Assembly: GCA_036345935.2 (NCBI GenBank)
Contig: JADWOT020000006.1
Coordinates: 2,109,493 to 2,173,492, forward strand
DNA length: 64,000 bases
Source of the DNA: Taenia hydatigena
Taxonomy: Eukaryota > Platyhelminthes > Cestoda > Cyclophyllidea > Taeniidae
Direction of reading: 5' to 3'
Positions within the stretch are counted from its first letter, which is position 1, and the number at the start of each line of letters is the position of its first letter. The notes beneath the pieces are model-generated. The model did no database searches and was not told the DNA's origin. It saw only the letters and a program-made list of their open reading frames with translations. Below are positions 38,760-51,920 of the stretch, piece by piece. A program made the translations under genes and the position numbers.

Positions 38760-40240
38760 GATCTGTGTGTCACTCATAAGACTTGGTTTCATTGCTAATA
38801 TGACTTACTGCGTCCTCAACGACGACTCAGTGACCTGCATTCGTGATAAGAGTGACCAGACCGCACCAAAATCAGGAGTGCTCCTAGTGCCTTCGGGTGA
38901 TAGCCATAGGAGCAACTATCCCTTGCCAATTGCTAAACCCTCAAAGTCTTATTAACTTAAAAGTGTTGGAAATCATAAGGTTTGCCAAAGTGTCAGTCCT
39001 AGAGAAGAAAAAATCAAGTTTCATCAATTCAAATTGACTTTTTAGTTCATCTTGCGTACACAAGAACTTTGCGCTGAAGGGATGGTTGTCTGACACCATT
39101 TGGCTCCTTAAAATCACTTCCTTAGTAGCAAAAACTCATTCCAACTTGGTTTCATTTCCCAAATGACAAACAATGCCACAACGTATTAGCTTAATAGACA
39201 AATGTCAGAGAACCAGCTTTTTCACTTTTGCTGCAACCTGTTGCAGTAGACATGCGCTCAGTTGGAAATTTCTGCATCCATCCACTTTCTTTCAATTACA
39301 AATCCTCCTTAGTAAATGCTCCTCTAACCCAGGTGGTACCCCATAAAAATTGTATATGGGTTGGGTCTTTCAGATGCTCCCAGTGGGATACCAGGGCTAT
39401 AACAAGTTATCCTTCCGCCTTAGTTATTAAAAGTATGAGGAATTGAATAAAGCAATTGCAAAGTAAATCGCAAATTCTGTTTTCCTGAAACGTTCTTTGT
39501 CTCATTTTAAGTGGCTTGCAATGCATTTGGGAAACGGCATTAATGTTTGACACCGAAATAACTGGAACCATTTAATTAAAAACAGACTTGGCAGTTAGAT
39601 CAACCTCCAAACTATTTGACAACTAATTTTGTTTAGTCTTGTATAAAAGATGAGACAACTGTGGGGAACCTCATCAATCAAGACATTGGATTGATCTGTC
39701 AAAGTAACTACTACCGCAATCCACTGTCCATCGTCCTTGCAAGACAACTAAAATGGGTCTGCAGCTTCCAGTGCTACACATCGACTCACCACTGGAGGTC
39801 AGGAACTAGCTAAACCTAGTCCTCAATACTTTACACTGCTGCCTCACTTCTACTTCCCACTTCTACTCTACTATCATCCAGTAGATGCAGAGATGATAGC
39901 CTTTACTTGTAGAAGCGTTGTGCGGCGGATAGGGAGGATGGGAAGGGACAGGATGATAAGACATCTTAACACTCACATCCTTTCCGATGTTACTGCGTGC
40001 TACAGGGTCTTGGAGCAAAATTAACCATAAATGGTGTAAGACCTTGCTTTGTGCTGCCTTCTTTTGCTCGGTGTTTTACTGTGTTGTGCAGCAAGGGTGA
40101 AAATAGTAGTAGCTGACGTAGGTAAAAGAGTGAGATCTTTGCCCTACTCACTGACTAGTCCTGATTTTTTCTCAGAGGCAAAATGATTTCTCCCCACTCC
40201 TTACAATCTAGTTATAGGGAGTAGGTAAATCTCCACCATT
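38760..40240 (+). repeat. Dispersed repeat R2 copy in unit A (longest)
   Basis: This is the fullest copy of the family, about 1.5 kb. It includes the GTCTTTCAGATGCTCC block (39366), the ACAACTGTGGGGAACCTCAT block (39655), and the 3' part with TGCTTTGTGCTGCC and TCTAGTTATAGGGAGTAGGT (40207). Its 3' part is missing from the unit B copy. Confidence 0.6.
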
Positions 40241-42097
40241 TCTGTCGTGGAGAGGAATTGTATGTGCAGTGCCTCACATACTTACAATGAAGGTTTGGTC
40301 CCGATCTGTGAGAACGAGGCCATGCAGTGTTTCCCTGAGCGACAACTCATCCGACTCAGTTATTCTTGTTTGGTACCGCCAGCTAAAGTTTGTGGTATAC
40401 TAAAGAGATGCAATGCTGCTGGTTTTGGCTAATGTGAAACTAATTTATACCAGCTTAGTAGAAAGAATAGGACCGAGGAGCATATCGAAAGACCTGCATG
40501 TCTACATATAAGTAGTCGGGCACATTTTACAGCTTCTAACTTGTCAAATTGCCAAGAACTGCACACAGTTTCAATCTACCGTTGCTATAATGTCATAAAC
40601 TTGGCTAAACTCCCTATTTCGGCAACGAGTTACTGAGAAAATCCGCTTTTGCACCTCCACTGGACAACTTGGCCTTCTGACCATGCCAGTAGTCCCAAGC
40701 CCTCTTACGGATCAACAATAGATATTCTGCTCGTCTTCGAGGAAGGGTCAGGACACTAGAAAACTTATCCACCCTAAATATGTGTTTTCTTCTTAATAAA
40801 GCGCAAGTTGGAACAATTATTCGCCTTGAGATGTGAATAGGCTTTTCGAATGGGGCGCCTGCATCAGGACTTACCATTGATGAGATTAACGTGGATGTAA
40901 GCTTTGACCATTTTACATAGTGAATTTAACTATTTTGGTGTTTTGTTTACGTAATTTTATTCTCAATTTTCTGCCGTTGCCTTTTAACAACTGGGGATGT
41001 CTTCATGGAAATGCGTCCCACTTCAAAGAAAGACGCCATCACAGACCGATGGACAGATGCAAGGAACTGTTGCTTTACGATTTTTCAGAAAAAGTATTTA
41101 ATGCTCACTGAAGCTCAAAGTACCATGATTGTGCATTTCAAAGTGTCGCCATTGAACGATACCGCTTTTGCCAAGCAGAATGTAACATCCGTGTCTTCCT
41201 TGAATCCAGACGAAGTAGTCATAGCAAAATGCTTACTGGCATGCTCAAATGACCATGCGGCCGGGCGAAAACACAGTGTTTTAAATGCAATGTTTCAATG
41301 CTTCATCGTTTCACTTTTACTAGGCGGCACGACATCCAGAACGAGCCAATCATCCCTTTGTCCCTTTGGTGCGACAGCACTACATCTACTGTGCCACATT
41401 CTACAATGCAGGCTTACCACTCTTCATAATCCTAGACAAGTGATCATCAAGCAAGCTTGTTGTTCTGCATTGGAATTTCGACTTCGCAAAGCACTTCCTC
41501 TTTATGCTCCATCATACTGTGACCTCGTCCAGTTTTTTACTAGCCTTATAACTAAAAGCTCTTGTTTGTCCACTCATACAACTTTGGGACACCTATTCTT
41601 AGTGAAGCATTCTATCAAGCATTGCCAAATGCTTAGCAGCTATGGACTGCTTTCATAATGCGGTGGCAACCTCACTTGGCGAAGATTAATGCCAAAGCAT
41701 CCATGTTCAACAACTAAAGTATTACACGTCATTGTGATAGGTTACGTTCTCTCAATCATTTACACAAAACATTTTTCATGAATTTACAGGAACAAATAAA
41801 AAGCAAAAGTGCACCTTTACTAATGGAAAGAAATTAGAATTCAATGTGGAATCAAGTGTGATTAGGGGACTAACTCTGGGCAAAGTCGTATTGTCCAACA
41901 TTAGCTGAGATGCATAATCACCGTTTCGAAGGAAAACGTACCCTTGTAAGGAAGACCGAAGGAGCAATTTCTGTGCCATCAAAGAGGCATACTTTGCAAA
42001 GTGAATCAGTGTAAAACCTTGAGCTGCATTGATTGCAGCGACTTTACAAAGTTAGATGCGTTTTTTCGATTGTTGGGTGGAACAATCTCCAAGACCA

Positions 42098-42144
42098 CGA
42101 AGAAGAAGAAGAAGAAGAAGAAGAAGAAGAAGAAGAAGAAGAAG
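42098..42144. repeat. GAA microsatellite in unit A, about 15 units
   Basis: This uninterrupted GAA run is followed by GCCTGG. The same site in unit B (50347-50359) has only about four units. Confidence 0.95.
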
Positions 42145-44829
42145 CCTGGTATTGAGATGTACGGGTTCTGCATGTTAAGTTGGTGTTTCACGTCAACCAT
42201 CACCTCGCCTTGCAACACCATAGAGGAATTTTGTTGCCCTTTCAAAGGCATTTCAGCTTAGATACAGTTTGTTACAAGTATCCTCGTGGAACAATAAAAT
42301 AATTGCACGGAAAATGGGTTTTGGGTTTCACTATGTGATAAAGGAAGTGCTGCAATGTTTCTCTCAACAGCCTACCTAGACCCTGTTTTTAATCTTGTCA
42401 GTGTGCGACATTCGCTCTTCCAATACCTCATTTAGCTGCTTGAATGTCATTTTAGAATGGGTCTTCTCTGCATTGACGTATGCGCAGCCGATTTCACCGA
42501 CATTTTGTGTGCTTGAAGAAAACTTCCTCTTCTCTTCCTGCTTCATAGGCAGTCACAGTCAGTTATGGAGGAGAAGAAGGAAGAGGAGGAGGAAGGGAAC
42601 CACATTTTTGCAAGGTGGCTTCCAAACCGATCCCTCAAACGCCGCAACTCATTAGCAAGGGGATAAGCAATTTAGCTGGGCTTAAGGGATAGAGAAGAGG
42701 AAGATGCTATCGCATCTCATCTTTCCCATCCTGATAACGTTTCATCATATAACTTTTGCTTGGTTTTGGGCAGATCTTCTCATTTTTGTGTTAAATCTCC
42801 CCAAAACCGGAGGTGGCGTCAAATCGACTCACACTTGACAAGACTCCACCTCCCTTCTCCACCAGGTGTCACACAAGCCATACAACCACTCAATTTCAAC
42901 TTAGCCTCTCATTTCTACCATCATTCCATCCAACATCAGTGCATTTTACAGTAGGCATGAGGCACCGTTCTTAGTAATCAATGGAATGGATCCAGAGTAT
43001 GAGAAAAATAAGGGGATGGGAATGAAGGAACCCAAGCGTCTAGCAATGAAAGAGAGAGGCGGTTCATGGCTTTCTAATTCACCCCATAGGATCGTGCAAA
43101 GGCGACTTCTAGATGTCTTTGAAGATCATCAATCATTCCACACTGAGTGTCGTCGAAAGGTGAGATTTAATGGCTGCTAGCCTTAACATTTCAAATAATT
43201 ACATTAACACTCGTTAATTGCTAACCCTAAAATGAACCGATTTGGATGGAAAAGTGTCGTTGTGCTCGAGATTTGTTACTCCACTAATTTATTCTGACAG
43301 ACCTGCCTAATCATCAAATACGTATCGTTGTTCTTGTGGCCTCTAAAGTAAACTTACAATGCATAAATGGCGAATGGATTGACCCAAACATCCACAGGTC
43401 ACACACAAGATTTCCACCTCAAGACAATGTTTTTAAAATGAACAAATAAGAATCCAGAATATCCTCATGCTGTGATAAGTAACAACAGCAATTGTCGAAG
43501 AGTGTATGAATGGTGGGTTTCCAAGGCACCGGTGATGGAAATAAAAATAATTTTAGACGAGCATTTTCTACACATGAAGCAGTATTCTAGTATAAAAAAG
43601 TGGCTAGTATTCTCTACCAAAAAACACTGAAGTTAAGAACTTTATTACTAAGATTAGACAACAATCAGCATCAATGCATAAAATTGGGATCCAAGATCAC
43701 TTGTCACAATCACACTGACCAACGAATTTTTTCCTTCTCATCAAGTTACATTTTTATGCTTTCTGTATTCCTTCAAACCTCAAATTGAATGAAGTGAAGG
43801 AAAGAGGTGCTCGTCACCATGATAAATACGCATATCCACAGTTGTGAATGCTAAGAAATTCTTTTACAGATGCTGATGCTTAGCCTGACTCCAAACGTCC
43901 CCAGCCCCTCACTCACCACCACGATACACATACACACACACCTAACTTGTGAGTGTGCGGTTAGGTTTGGGACAGAACAAAGCAAGTAACTAGGCAGGCG
44001 AAATGTTTTACAACCACAGTGGTGCATGAGAGGTGAGATCTGTATGTTGTGTGTGTAATGAGTGAAAGACAATTCCACCCTCTCACCCGTCGCCCTTGGT
44101 TAATCACTTCTCTTAGTATCAGTCCGCAGTATGATTTTGTCAAACTCTCACCTATAATAATTAATAGGGAATGTGAAGTTCCACATGATCTCACCACACC
44201 TAGCAAAGCTTCCTTACACAGCATCGTCACTTACTCTGCCTCAATTCAACTTCTTCGACCCAAATACATGATTAAACTGATTCGTCTGCCTCAATTATAT
44301 TCGATAAGCACAGCAACAGCTTTGATCACGGAATCAAGACAAACACCGACATGTTGAATCCTACCCACCAGATTTTAAACGACATTTTACTATGCAAGGC
44401 TTTGAAGTAAGGAAAACAATAGTGAGGAGCACAACGCAGGGCATGTGTTATGCTCTACACTTTGCGCATTCAAAAACCACAGGTTCAATGACATGGATGT
44501 TTTGAGTTCGTGACGCAACGGAGTACTGAAAGGAGGTATGGAAAGGGTATTTGCATAGGATGCATATTAAAAGTGAAGACCTGAGGGAATCACAAAAATG
44601 GGTATCCAAAACGACTGCACTTGGTACTGCACGAATCATAACAACGGGTGAAATAGAAGCTTTAAAATAATGCAAATTTACGATGCTTAATTACCAAAGA
44701 GCTAGTAAAAAGAACCTCGGACGCCCAAAATGGCGCTTTAAGCAGGCAACATTGACAAGTGGAGAGTGCCGTACAGCATTTCGTGAAACGTTAATAAATG
44801 GCTTTAAGCACTGAAGTGGACGCAAAATG

Positions 44830-45150
44830 CAACCAAACTACCACATGGGAATACTTCTGCACCAAAAAATTAGCATATGGATCCCAATTCCACCCCATCG
44901 ACATTCGCAGAATAATTTCTGGTCTACTTCTGCTCCGTTTACTACTTTGAATGTAGAATTTTATGCAGTGCACCAATGCAGAAATTGCACTGGCACCAGT
45001 GTAGCTGAAGGGAGCGAGAAATTACGATGTTCGGGAATCAAAGTACCATCGTCAGAGAGCCACGAACATGCGCAATGATTTACAGTCACCAGATGCACAT
45101 CCTTTGCAAAATGTGGCGATGAAGGAACTCGGTGCATTTGTCTGCGAAAA
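44830..45150 (-). repeat. Dispersed repeat R1, inverted segment in unit B
   Basis: This is the unit B counterpart of 35040-35350 and is close to it in sequence. On the minus strand both copies keep a similar open frame (shared FAKDVHLVTVNHCACSW and LIPEHRNFSLPSAT), which follows from recent duplication rather than proving coding function. Confidence 0.5.
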
Positions 45151-47739
45151 GGCCTCAGTACACACGTGGACATGGATGTCAGGCGTCAGATGCCTTTAGT
45201 GTTTGGTTTCATTCTCGACTGCAGAGAAAGATGGTACAACTAGCTTGTTCCAGTGAAAGGCATCACAGATTGCACTTGTCCTTATCTCAGCAGACAACAA
45301 GGTGCATTTGAGGACTTATTTAAGTAGCTTAAAACAAATTCAGTAGCAGGGAGCATGAACATGAATGGGAAGAGCAGTAGCTCCAGAAAGTGGCTCACAT
45401 TCCTTCATTTTGTCACACATATTGCTGAAGATGAGGAAGCGAAAAAGCAACCTTCGATTCCCAGGGACTCAACTGCCTCTAAGTGTAAGCAAAAGGAAAT
45501 TAAGAAGGAAAAGGATAATTACACACCGGTAGCATGCACTAACACACTTTTGTCTGAGAAGAAAGTACCTGAGATTACAAAGGAATGTTCTTAGTGCTTT
45601 AGGAAAGGTTATGGGCAGTAATTGAGGCATACGAAAGTAATCGCAAAGTACCATCATTCCTGCTTTGATGTGCGTCCGTGTGTGGATGGTAGTCTTTCCT
45701 GTTCGATAGTGTGAATGAAAAAGTGCTTTCTTCCACCAAGATAACCACACGTAGCACTTCGAGCGCAAGAGTATGGCCAGATCAAAAGCGGTCTTTTGCT
45801 TGTTCATGACACCTAGTGCTCAGTCCAATGCATCGACTTTCAAACGCGAGATACGGAGATCATGATAAACTCGTGCAATCCGTCGTACCTTCCTTGTATC
45901 CTTGTAAAAATTGTCACTCTTCACTGATTAAGTTATAAGATGAGATTGCAACAAAAACATTTTCAGCGGACTGCGAAGCATGCAGACCATTCGCAAATGT
46001 CAATTGGGAAAGGCGAAGGTGGAGGTGTTAACAGGTGGCAGTCTCAGTGTACCACGTAAATACTTCGCTTCTGCTTGGTCGATTCTCTTCGCGGATTAAG
46101 GAGACAATTTCTTAGCTTGCGCCTCAGCACATGCATACTTAACTAAAAAAGACATGGATTAGAGTGTGATGGAGAAGCGGTGAAGGAGATTAGTGGCCAA
46201 TCAAACCCACAAACCATGTGAACTGCCCCGGTAGTGAACTTGTCAACATCGGAATGCGCAGTCAGAGTGCAGAGTCGGAGATTCGGCATCCTGCTTCCAC
46301 TCGTTCCTGGAGAATCTGCCCCTTACGCGCTGAAGCTCAAAATCGGAGAGCACGGACTTGATGCAAGTAATGGCCAACGAGTCCGCATTCATTCATCTCT
46401 TTACTCCCTGTGGCTTCTCATTTTAGCTAATTTCATGGTTGCAGACCTTTGCTATTTAATGGAATACGGGCGAGGAGTGCAATTTGTGTAATGAGAAAAA
46501 GCGAATGAGAGTAGAACCATTTACCACCACCGTCGCATCACTCTAAACTAGCTTGGCTGCTTGTCTTTTCATCGAAAGTGTATCCTCTGATGCTGCTCTT
46601 ACACGTGATGCCCATCATCCTGCCTTGGCTCAGGCGGTCAGTCGCACATTCACTTACTTTAACAGCAGAGATGACAGGTGAGCAGGCGACAGAAGTGAGA
46701 CACAAATGGAAGTAGTTAGTACCAACTTTTGCTTCTCCTCTCGCCTTTGCAGACATAACATTGTGCAAGCACTAGGCTAGCAACGCGCTCGCATCAGACT
46801 GAGGCAGAAAATGTGAACAATGGATCACAATTGAAGACAATGTTAAAAAGAGGCGCCTCTGTCTACTGTTGTGCAAAGAATCGCACGTTCTTTTGAAGTG
46901 ACGGTATCAGTTCTACCAATTTTAATCCCCTATTCATGCAGCATACAGCATTAGGAAGAAGATACTAACCGACAAAACGAGCAACGTTGGTCTTTGTGTT
47001 CCTTTGTGATTGAGTCAGTTGCCAAACAATTATTTGATGGCTGATTTTGAAAGAGCAAGTGCCCTTCCTTCTCTCTAGTTTACACTGCAGTGCCTCGAGA
47101 CTCTCCTAAAGCCTTAAAGAAGACATGCAACTTATGCTGAATTTGTATTGTTGGCATAGAGACTGGGTTTGTAGATGCTGAGGCGGCAGCTGGGGGCCAG
47201 ACTCCCTGTCGACGGTGTAATGTCTTAGATATTGTCAACAAACAGTTGTTGCATAACACGAAGCAATATCAGATGCTTTTATTTAGAGGCTCCGTTGCAA
47301 CAATAAGTAAGTACAGTCCGTGCTTTGGCCCACCTGTCGCATTAAACGCATCTGATGTTTAGCTAGAGCATGACAATGCTATTGTCTTGCAAGTTGCTGC
47401 GTACTGAGGTATCGTTCCTCAAGTATGTAGTATGCTAAACATAGCGACAGCCAAGAGTAACCCATTGTCTTACAGTTTCTTTGATTTCACATAAGCAGCC
47501 ATCAGCAAATCAGGTCAGTTCGACAAATGGGTAGGAGAGGTCTTCATGTTTGCTGTCCAAATTGGGGGAAATAGACCTCGTTAGCACTATCGCAACACAA
47601 AATGAGTACAAGATCTACAAAAGGAGGCAAGGGAACAATGACAGGATGGATGATGACATGAAGCACAATTCCCCATTCTCTGTTACCAGTGAAGTCAATG
47701 TCTGTCTTGGTAGCATCATCGACCGTCGGTGGTGGCTGC

Positions 47740-48890
47740 AGCATTTAACTTGGCCTGTTTCCATTACTAGCATGACTCACTACGCCCTCAACGACGACTC
47801 AGTGACCTGCATTCGTGGTAAGAGCAACCACACCGCACCGAAATCAGGAGTGCTCCTAGTGCTTTCGGGTGAATGTCGTAGGAGCAACTATCCCCTGCCA
47901 ATGGCTAAACCTTCAAAGTCTCATTAACTGGAAAATGTTAGAAATCATAAGTTAAGGTTTGCCAAAGTGTCAGTCCCAGAGAAGGTGAATCAAGTTTCGT
48001 CAATTCAAAATGGCTTTGTGGTTCATTTTGCGTACACAAGACCTTTAAGCTGAAGGAATGGTTGCCTGATACCCAGTAAGCTTCCTTAATTCGCTTACTT
48101 GTTAGCGAAAACCGATTCTAACTTTATTTCATTTTCTCTTTGACAACTAGTGTCACAATGTATTAGCCCAATAGACGAATGTCAGGGAACCAGTCTTTCC
48201 GCCTTCGCCACAAACTGTTGCAGTAGGCAAGCGCTCTTTTGATACATTTCTGCATCCATCCATTTTCCTTCAATTATCAATCCCTCTCAGTCAATATTTA
48301 TCCTAATCGGAAGGATTTCTATGGAAATTGTATACGGGATGGGTCTTTTAGATGCTCCCCATGGGATACTAAGGTTACAGCAAGTCATCCATGGTCCTCA
48401 GTTATTGAAAGTAGGAAGCGGTTAATAAAGCGATCGCAAAGTAAGGGGTGAATTTTGACTTTTTAAGGCGTTCTGTGTCCCATTTTCTATGTTTTGAAGC
48501 GCATTTGGGAAAGAGATTAACGTCATTCTGTTCCATAGCATTAACATTTGACACCAAATATCAGAGAGCATTCAACTCAAATCGGACCTAGGAGCTAGGT
48601 CGACTTTTAAAAAATAAAACAACTAATTTTGTTTTGTTTAGTATAGAAGACGAGACAACTGTGGAAAGTCTTGACAATGAAGACATTGGATTGATTTGTC
48701 GAAGCGGCTACCACCTCAATTTCACAGTCCATCGTCCTTGTCAAACAAATGAAAACGGGCCGTAGGTTTTGTAGCTATACAATGCCTCACCACTTGAAGC
48801 CAGGAACAAGCTAAACCTAATTCCAAATACCCTACAATCCTACATGGCTTCTACTTCTTCTACCCTACTATCATCCAGTAGATGCAGCCG
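47740..48890 (+). repeat. Dispersed repeat R2 copy in unit B
   Basis: This is the counterpart of 38760-39890. It stops at CCAGTAGATGCAG (48880), after which unit B continues with other sequence. A frame here and its partner in A share LNDDSVTCIR and APKSGVLLV; I consider this shared descent. Confidence 0.6.
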
Positions 48891-51266
48891 AGGGAAAACG
48901 ATGTTTGAAACACAATGTTTCAATGCTCTAATGCAAGAAGGTTGGTGTGACTTAAACTAAGCATTACTTTAGCCATGGATGTGCGAAAATACAGAGTCCG
49001 GCATATGCTTGAAGCCGAGGCAATTCCAATTGCATTACTAACATGAGAGAAAAACCCTAATCAGCCCAGACAGCAGATATGCTATAGAAATCGGACCAAG
49101 TGACAATATTTACTTCACCTTCTATTACGCATCCAGTTGAAGCCTCACCAACGCTGCCGCGCCAGTAAATGAAGTACTAAATGGGATGAGCTGGACCAGA
49201 ATCAGCAGTCAAGCATAAACTATCATGCTACTTAATTGAGAACCTCTTTACCTAAGCGGTATTTGCTTCTTTATAGTTTGGAATGTACGTTGACAACTAA
49301 ACAATCGAGCAGGCTTGTTGTTAAGCATCAAACGGTAGTACTTATTTATCATTGCATATGACACCCGATTTTTCTTGTTTTTTTGTATCGTAGAAGATGT
49401 GAGGCATTTTGATGCTTTGATTGTACGTTTAACTTGTCGTTTTGGCTATGCAAACACTCAAGGCTTCGCAGTCGCAATTCTTCTGGGCGACGGGATCTCC
49501 AGAACGAGCCAATCATCTCTCCGGCCTTTGAGTGCGGCAGCACTGCATCTGCTGTGCAGGAGTCATGACCTCCTTTACATTCCACAATGCAGGCTTATCA
49601 TTTTTCATAATCCTAGACAAGTGATCATCAAGCAAAGCACCTCCTCCATCACACTGTGACCACACCCGGTTTTTTACTAGCTTTGTGACTAAAAACTATT
49701 GTTTGTCCAGTCATGCAACATTGTGGCAACTATTCTTAGTGAAACATTCTACCAAGCGTTGTCAAGCGCTTAGCATTCGATGAGCAGTCTGACCTGCTCT
49801 CACGAAGCGTCGCGAGACTTTCTTAAGGCCAAGAAAGACACAGTAGTCGAGCAGAATGGTGTCTTTTCGATGTACAGTAAAGCTATGGGCTACTTGCATG
49901 ATCCGCAGACCACCGTACTAGGCGAGGATTAATAGCGATGCACCCATGTTCAACAACCAAAGCATTACACGTCAATGTGGTTAATTGCATTCTCTTGCTC
50001 ATTCTCCTGAACATTTTTCATGAACGTACAGGAACAAATTAGGGCAAAAGTGCAACTTTAATGGCAGTAGGAGATTAGAATTTAATGTCAAATTAGGTTT
50101 TATTAGGAGATTAGCCCTGGACAAAGGGGTTTTAGCTCAGCACTAAAGAAGGGCGCATCATAAGCGTTTTAAGGAAAAGCAAAACCTTGTAAAGAAGACC
50201 AAAAGAGCGATTTCAGCGTCGTCGAAGACAATTGATTTTCGAGCCAATTCAGTACAAAACACTGGGATGCATTAAAAGCAATGTCTTTTCAAAGTCAAAT
50301 GGGCTTTCTTTTTTCAATTTTTGGGTAGAACAATCATTAAGTAAACGAAGAAGAAGAAGCCTGGCATTGAGGTGTACGGGTTCTGCGTGTTAAGTTGGTG
50401 TTTCACGTCAACCATCACCTCGCCTTGCAACACCATAGAGGAATTTTGTTGCCCTTTCAAAGGCATTTCAGCTTAGATACAGTTTGTTACAAGTATCCTC
50501 GTGGAACAATAAAATAATTGCACGGAAAATGGGTTTTGGGTTTCACTATGCGATAAACGAAGTGCTGCAATGTTCCTCTCAATAGCCTACCCAAACCCCG
50601 TTTTTAATCTTGTCAGTGTGTGACATTCGCTCTTCCAATACCTCATTTAGCTGCTTGAATGTCATTTTAGAATGAGTCTTCTCTGCATTGACGTATGCGC
50701 AGCCGATTTCACCGACATTTTGTGTGCTTGAAGAAAACTTCCTCTTCTCTTCCTGCTTCATAGGCAGTCACAGTCAGTTATGGAGGAGGAGGAGGAGGGG
50801 TAGGAGGAGGAGGAAGGGAACCACATTTTTGCAAGGTGGCTCACAAACTGATCCCTCAAACACCGCAACTCATTAGTAAGGGGATAAGCACTTTGGCTAG
50901 GCATAAGGGATAGAGAAGGGAAAGATGCTGTTGCATCTCATCTTTCCCATCCTGATAACGTTTCATTAGATAAATTTTGCTTGGTTTTAACCAGATCTTC
51001 TTGTTTTAGCCTTTCGTTTCTTTTCTTTCGGTTGCAGAGACAACGTGGAATTCGCTCCGCAACTCAGTGCCTTTGGAAATGCTCAAGGGGGCTTCCATAG
51101 TTCATCTATTTTCACAAAGAACTAGTAATATTACTTGGTTTTTATACAAATTAATAAAAGTAAAATGAGGCAAAGATAGTGCAGCGGAATTTTTTCACTC
51201 ACACTTCATCGTACATCCCTCCGAGAAATAATGGCAATAAAATTGTGAAAATGAAATGCGACAGTA

Positions 51267-51471
51267 TCCTCCTCCTCCTCCTCCTCCTCCTCCTCCTCCT
51301 CCTCCTCCTCCTCCTCCTCCTCCTCCTCCTCCTCCTCCTCCTCCTCCTCCTCCTCCTCCTCCTCCTCCTCTCCTCCTCCTCCTCCTCCTCCTCCTCCTCC
51401 TCCTCCTCCTCCTCCTCCTCCTCCTCCTCCTCCCTCCTCCTCCTCCTCCTCCTCCTCCTCCTCCTCCTCCC
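51267..51471. repeat. TCC microsatellite, about 205 bases
   Basis: There are about 68 TCC units with two small interruptions (near 51371 and 51432) that shift the register. The Pro, Leu, Ser, Glu and Gly homopolymer frames across it are artefacts. Confidence 0.97.
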
Positions 51472-51589
51472 TACCTTGCCCTACCCCACAATATTTTAGT
51501 AAAATTTTAAGCAGATAATTCGTGAGTTGACTTAGCATTTCATAGTGCGTGTCTGACTACCGGATGCACTGCCCTTATCCCAACCGAAT

Positions 51590-51920
51590 TTTATTGTAGC
51601 CGCATGGTTTGTTGACTTTGCAATGGCATAAGCATGTGTCTACATTTAGTTTGGTAATTTACGCTAAACCTTTGCAGTTTGAACAGAAACATTTTTATCT
51701 TTATTTTAATTTACCTCTTTGGTCTATTCTGACACCGTAAACTTGCAGAGCCTTTGCTTTGAAAGCAAGTTCGGCCCTGCAACCATCTCTAAGATCATCG
51801 TCGTAAAAGAGCAGTCTCAGCTCTCCCCACTGAAGCATGGAAAGTTTTATTTTAACCTACAAACGAAAGTCTGTGGTACCAAGACTGAAAGTCAGTCCCC
51901 AATTTAGTCAAAGGTTGTGT
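51590..51920 (+). repeat. Repeat R5, right copy flanking the tandem duplication
   Basis: This is the direct-orientation partner of 31870-32260, lying about 600 bases past the end of unit B. No coding domain is found. Confidence 0.5.

Larger units (their letters stand above)
33000..42790. repeat. Tandem segmental duplication, unit A (about 9.8 kb)
   Basis: The unit starts near 33000 (similar to 42800) and ends near 42790, where unit B begins directly. Clear matching pairs include 34200-34280 with 44040-44120, 35160-35345 with 44965-45150, 36340-36490 with 46110-46288, 37765-37965 with 46505-46725, 38770-38955 with 47765-47927, 41330-41470 with 49490-49635, and 42160-42780 with 50370-50990. 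Relative to B it carries the 1.27 kb CAP-exon insertion (36490-37760) and about 1.3 kb at 39890-41260. I see no intact gene in it; the longest frame (41005-41658, 217 codons) has no recognisable domain. Confidence 0.85.
42790..50990. repeat. Tandem segmental duplication, unit B (about 8.2 kb)
   Basis: This is a direct copy of unit A placed immediately after it. It lacks the CAP exon fragment, having about 210 unrelated bases at 46289-46500 instead. It also lacks the A segment 39890-41260, and has its own extra sequence at about 46770-46910 and 48910-49440. Most of the unit has diverged visibly from A with many small changes, but the last 620 bases are almost identical. No gene is recognised in it. 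Confidence 0.85.

Noticed and set aside
41005..41658. 217-codon open frame, the longest in the window
   Set aside because: No domain is recognised, the frame is not preserved in the unit B copy, and its composition matches the non-coding surroundings.
46289..46500. Unit B sequence in place of the CAP fragment, with an open frame (LPLVPGESAPYALKLKIG...)
   Set aside because: No similarity to CAP or any known domain was recognised; it is short and probably unrelated filler or very diverged sequence.
51206..51538. Long homopolymer frames (Leu, Ser, Pro, Glu, Gly) across the TCC tract
   Set aside because: They are pure microsatellite translation on both strands and in several frames.
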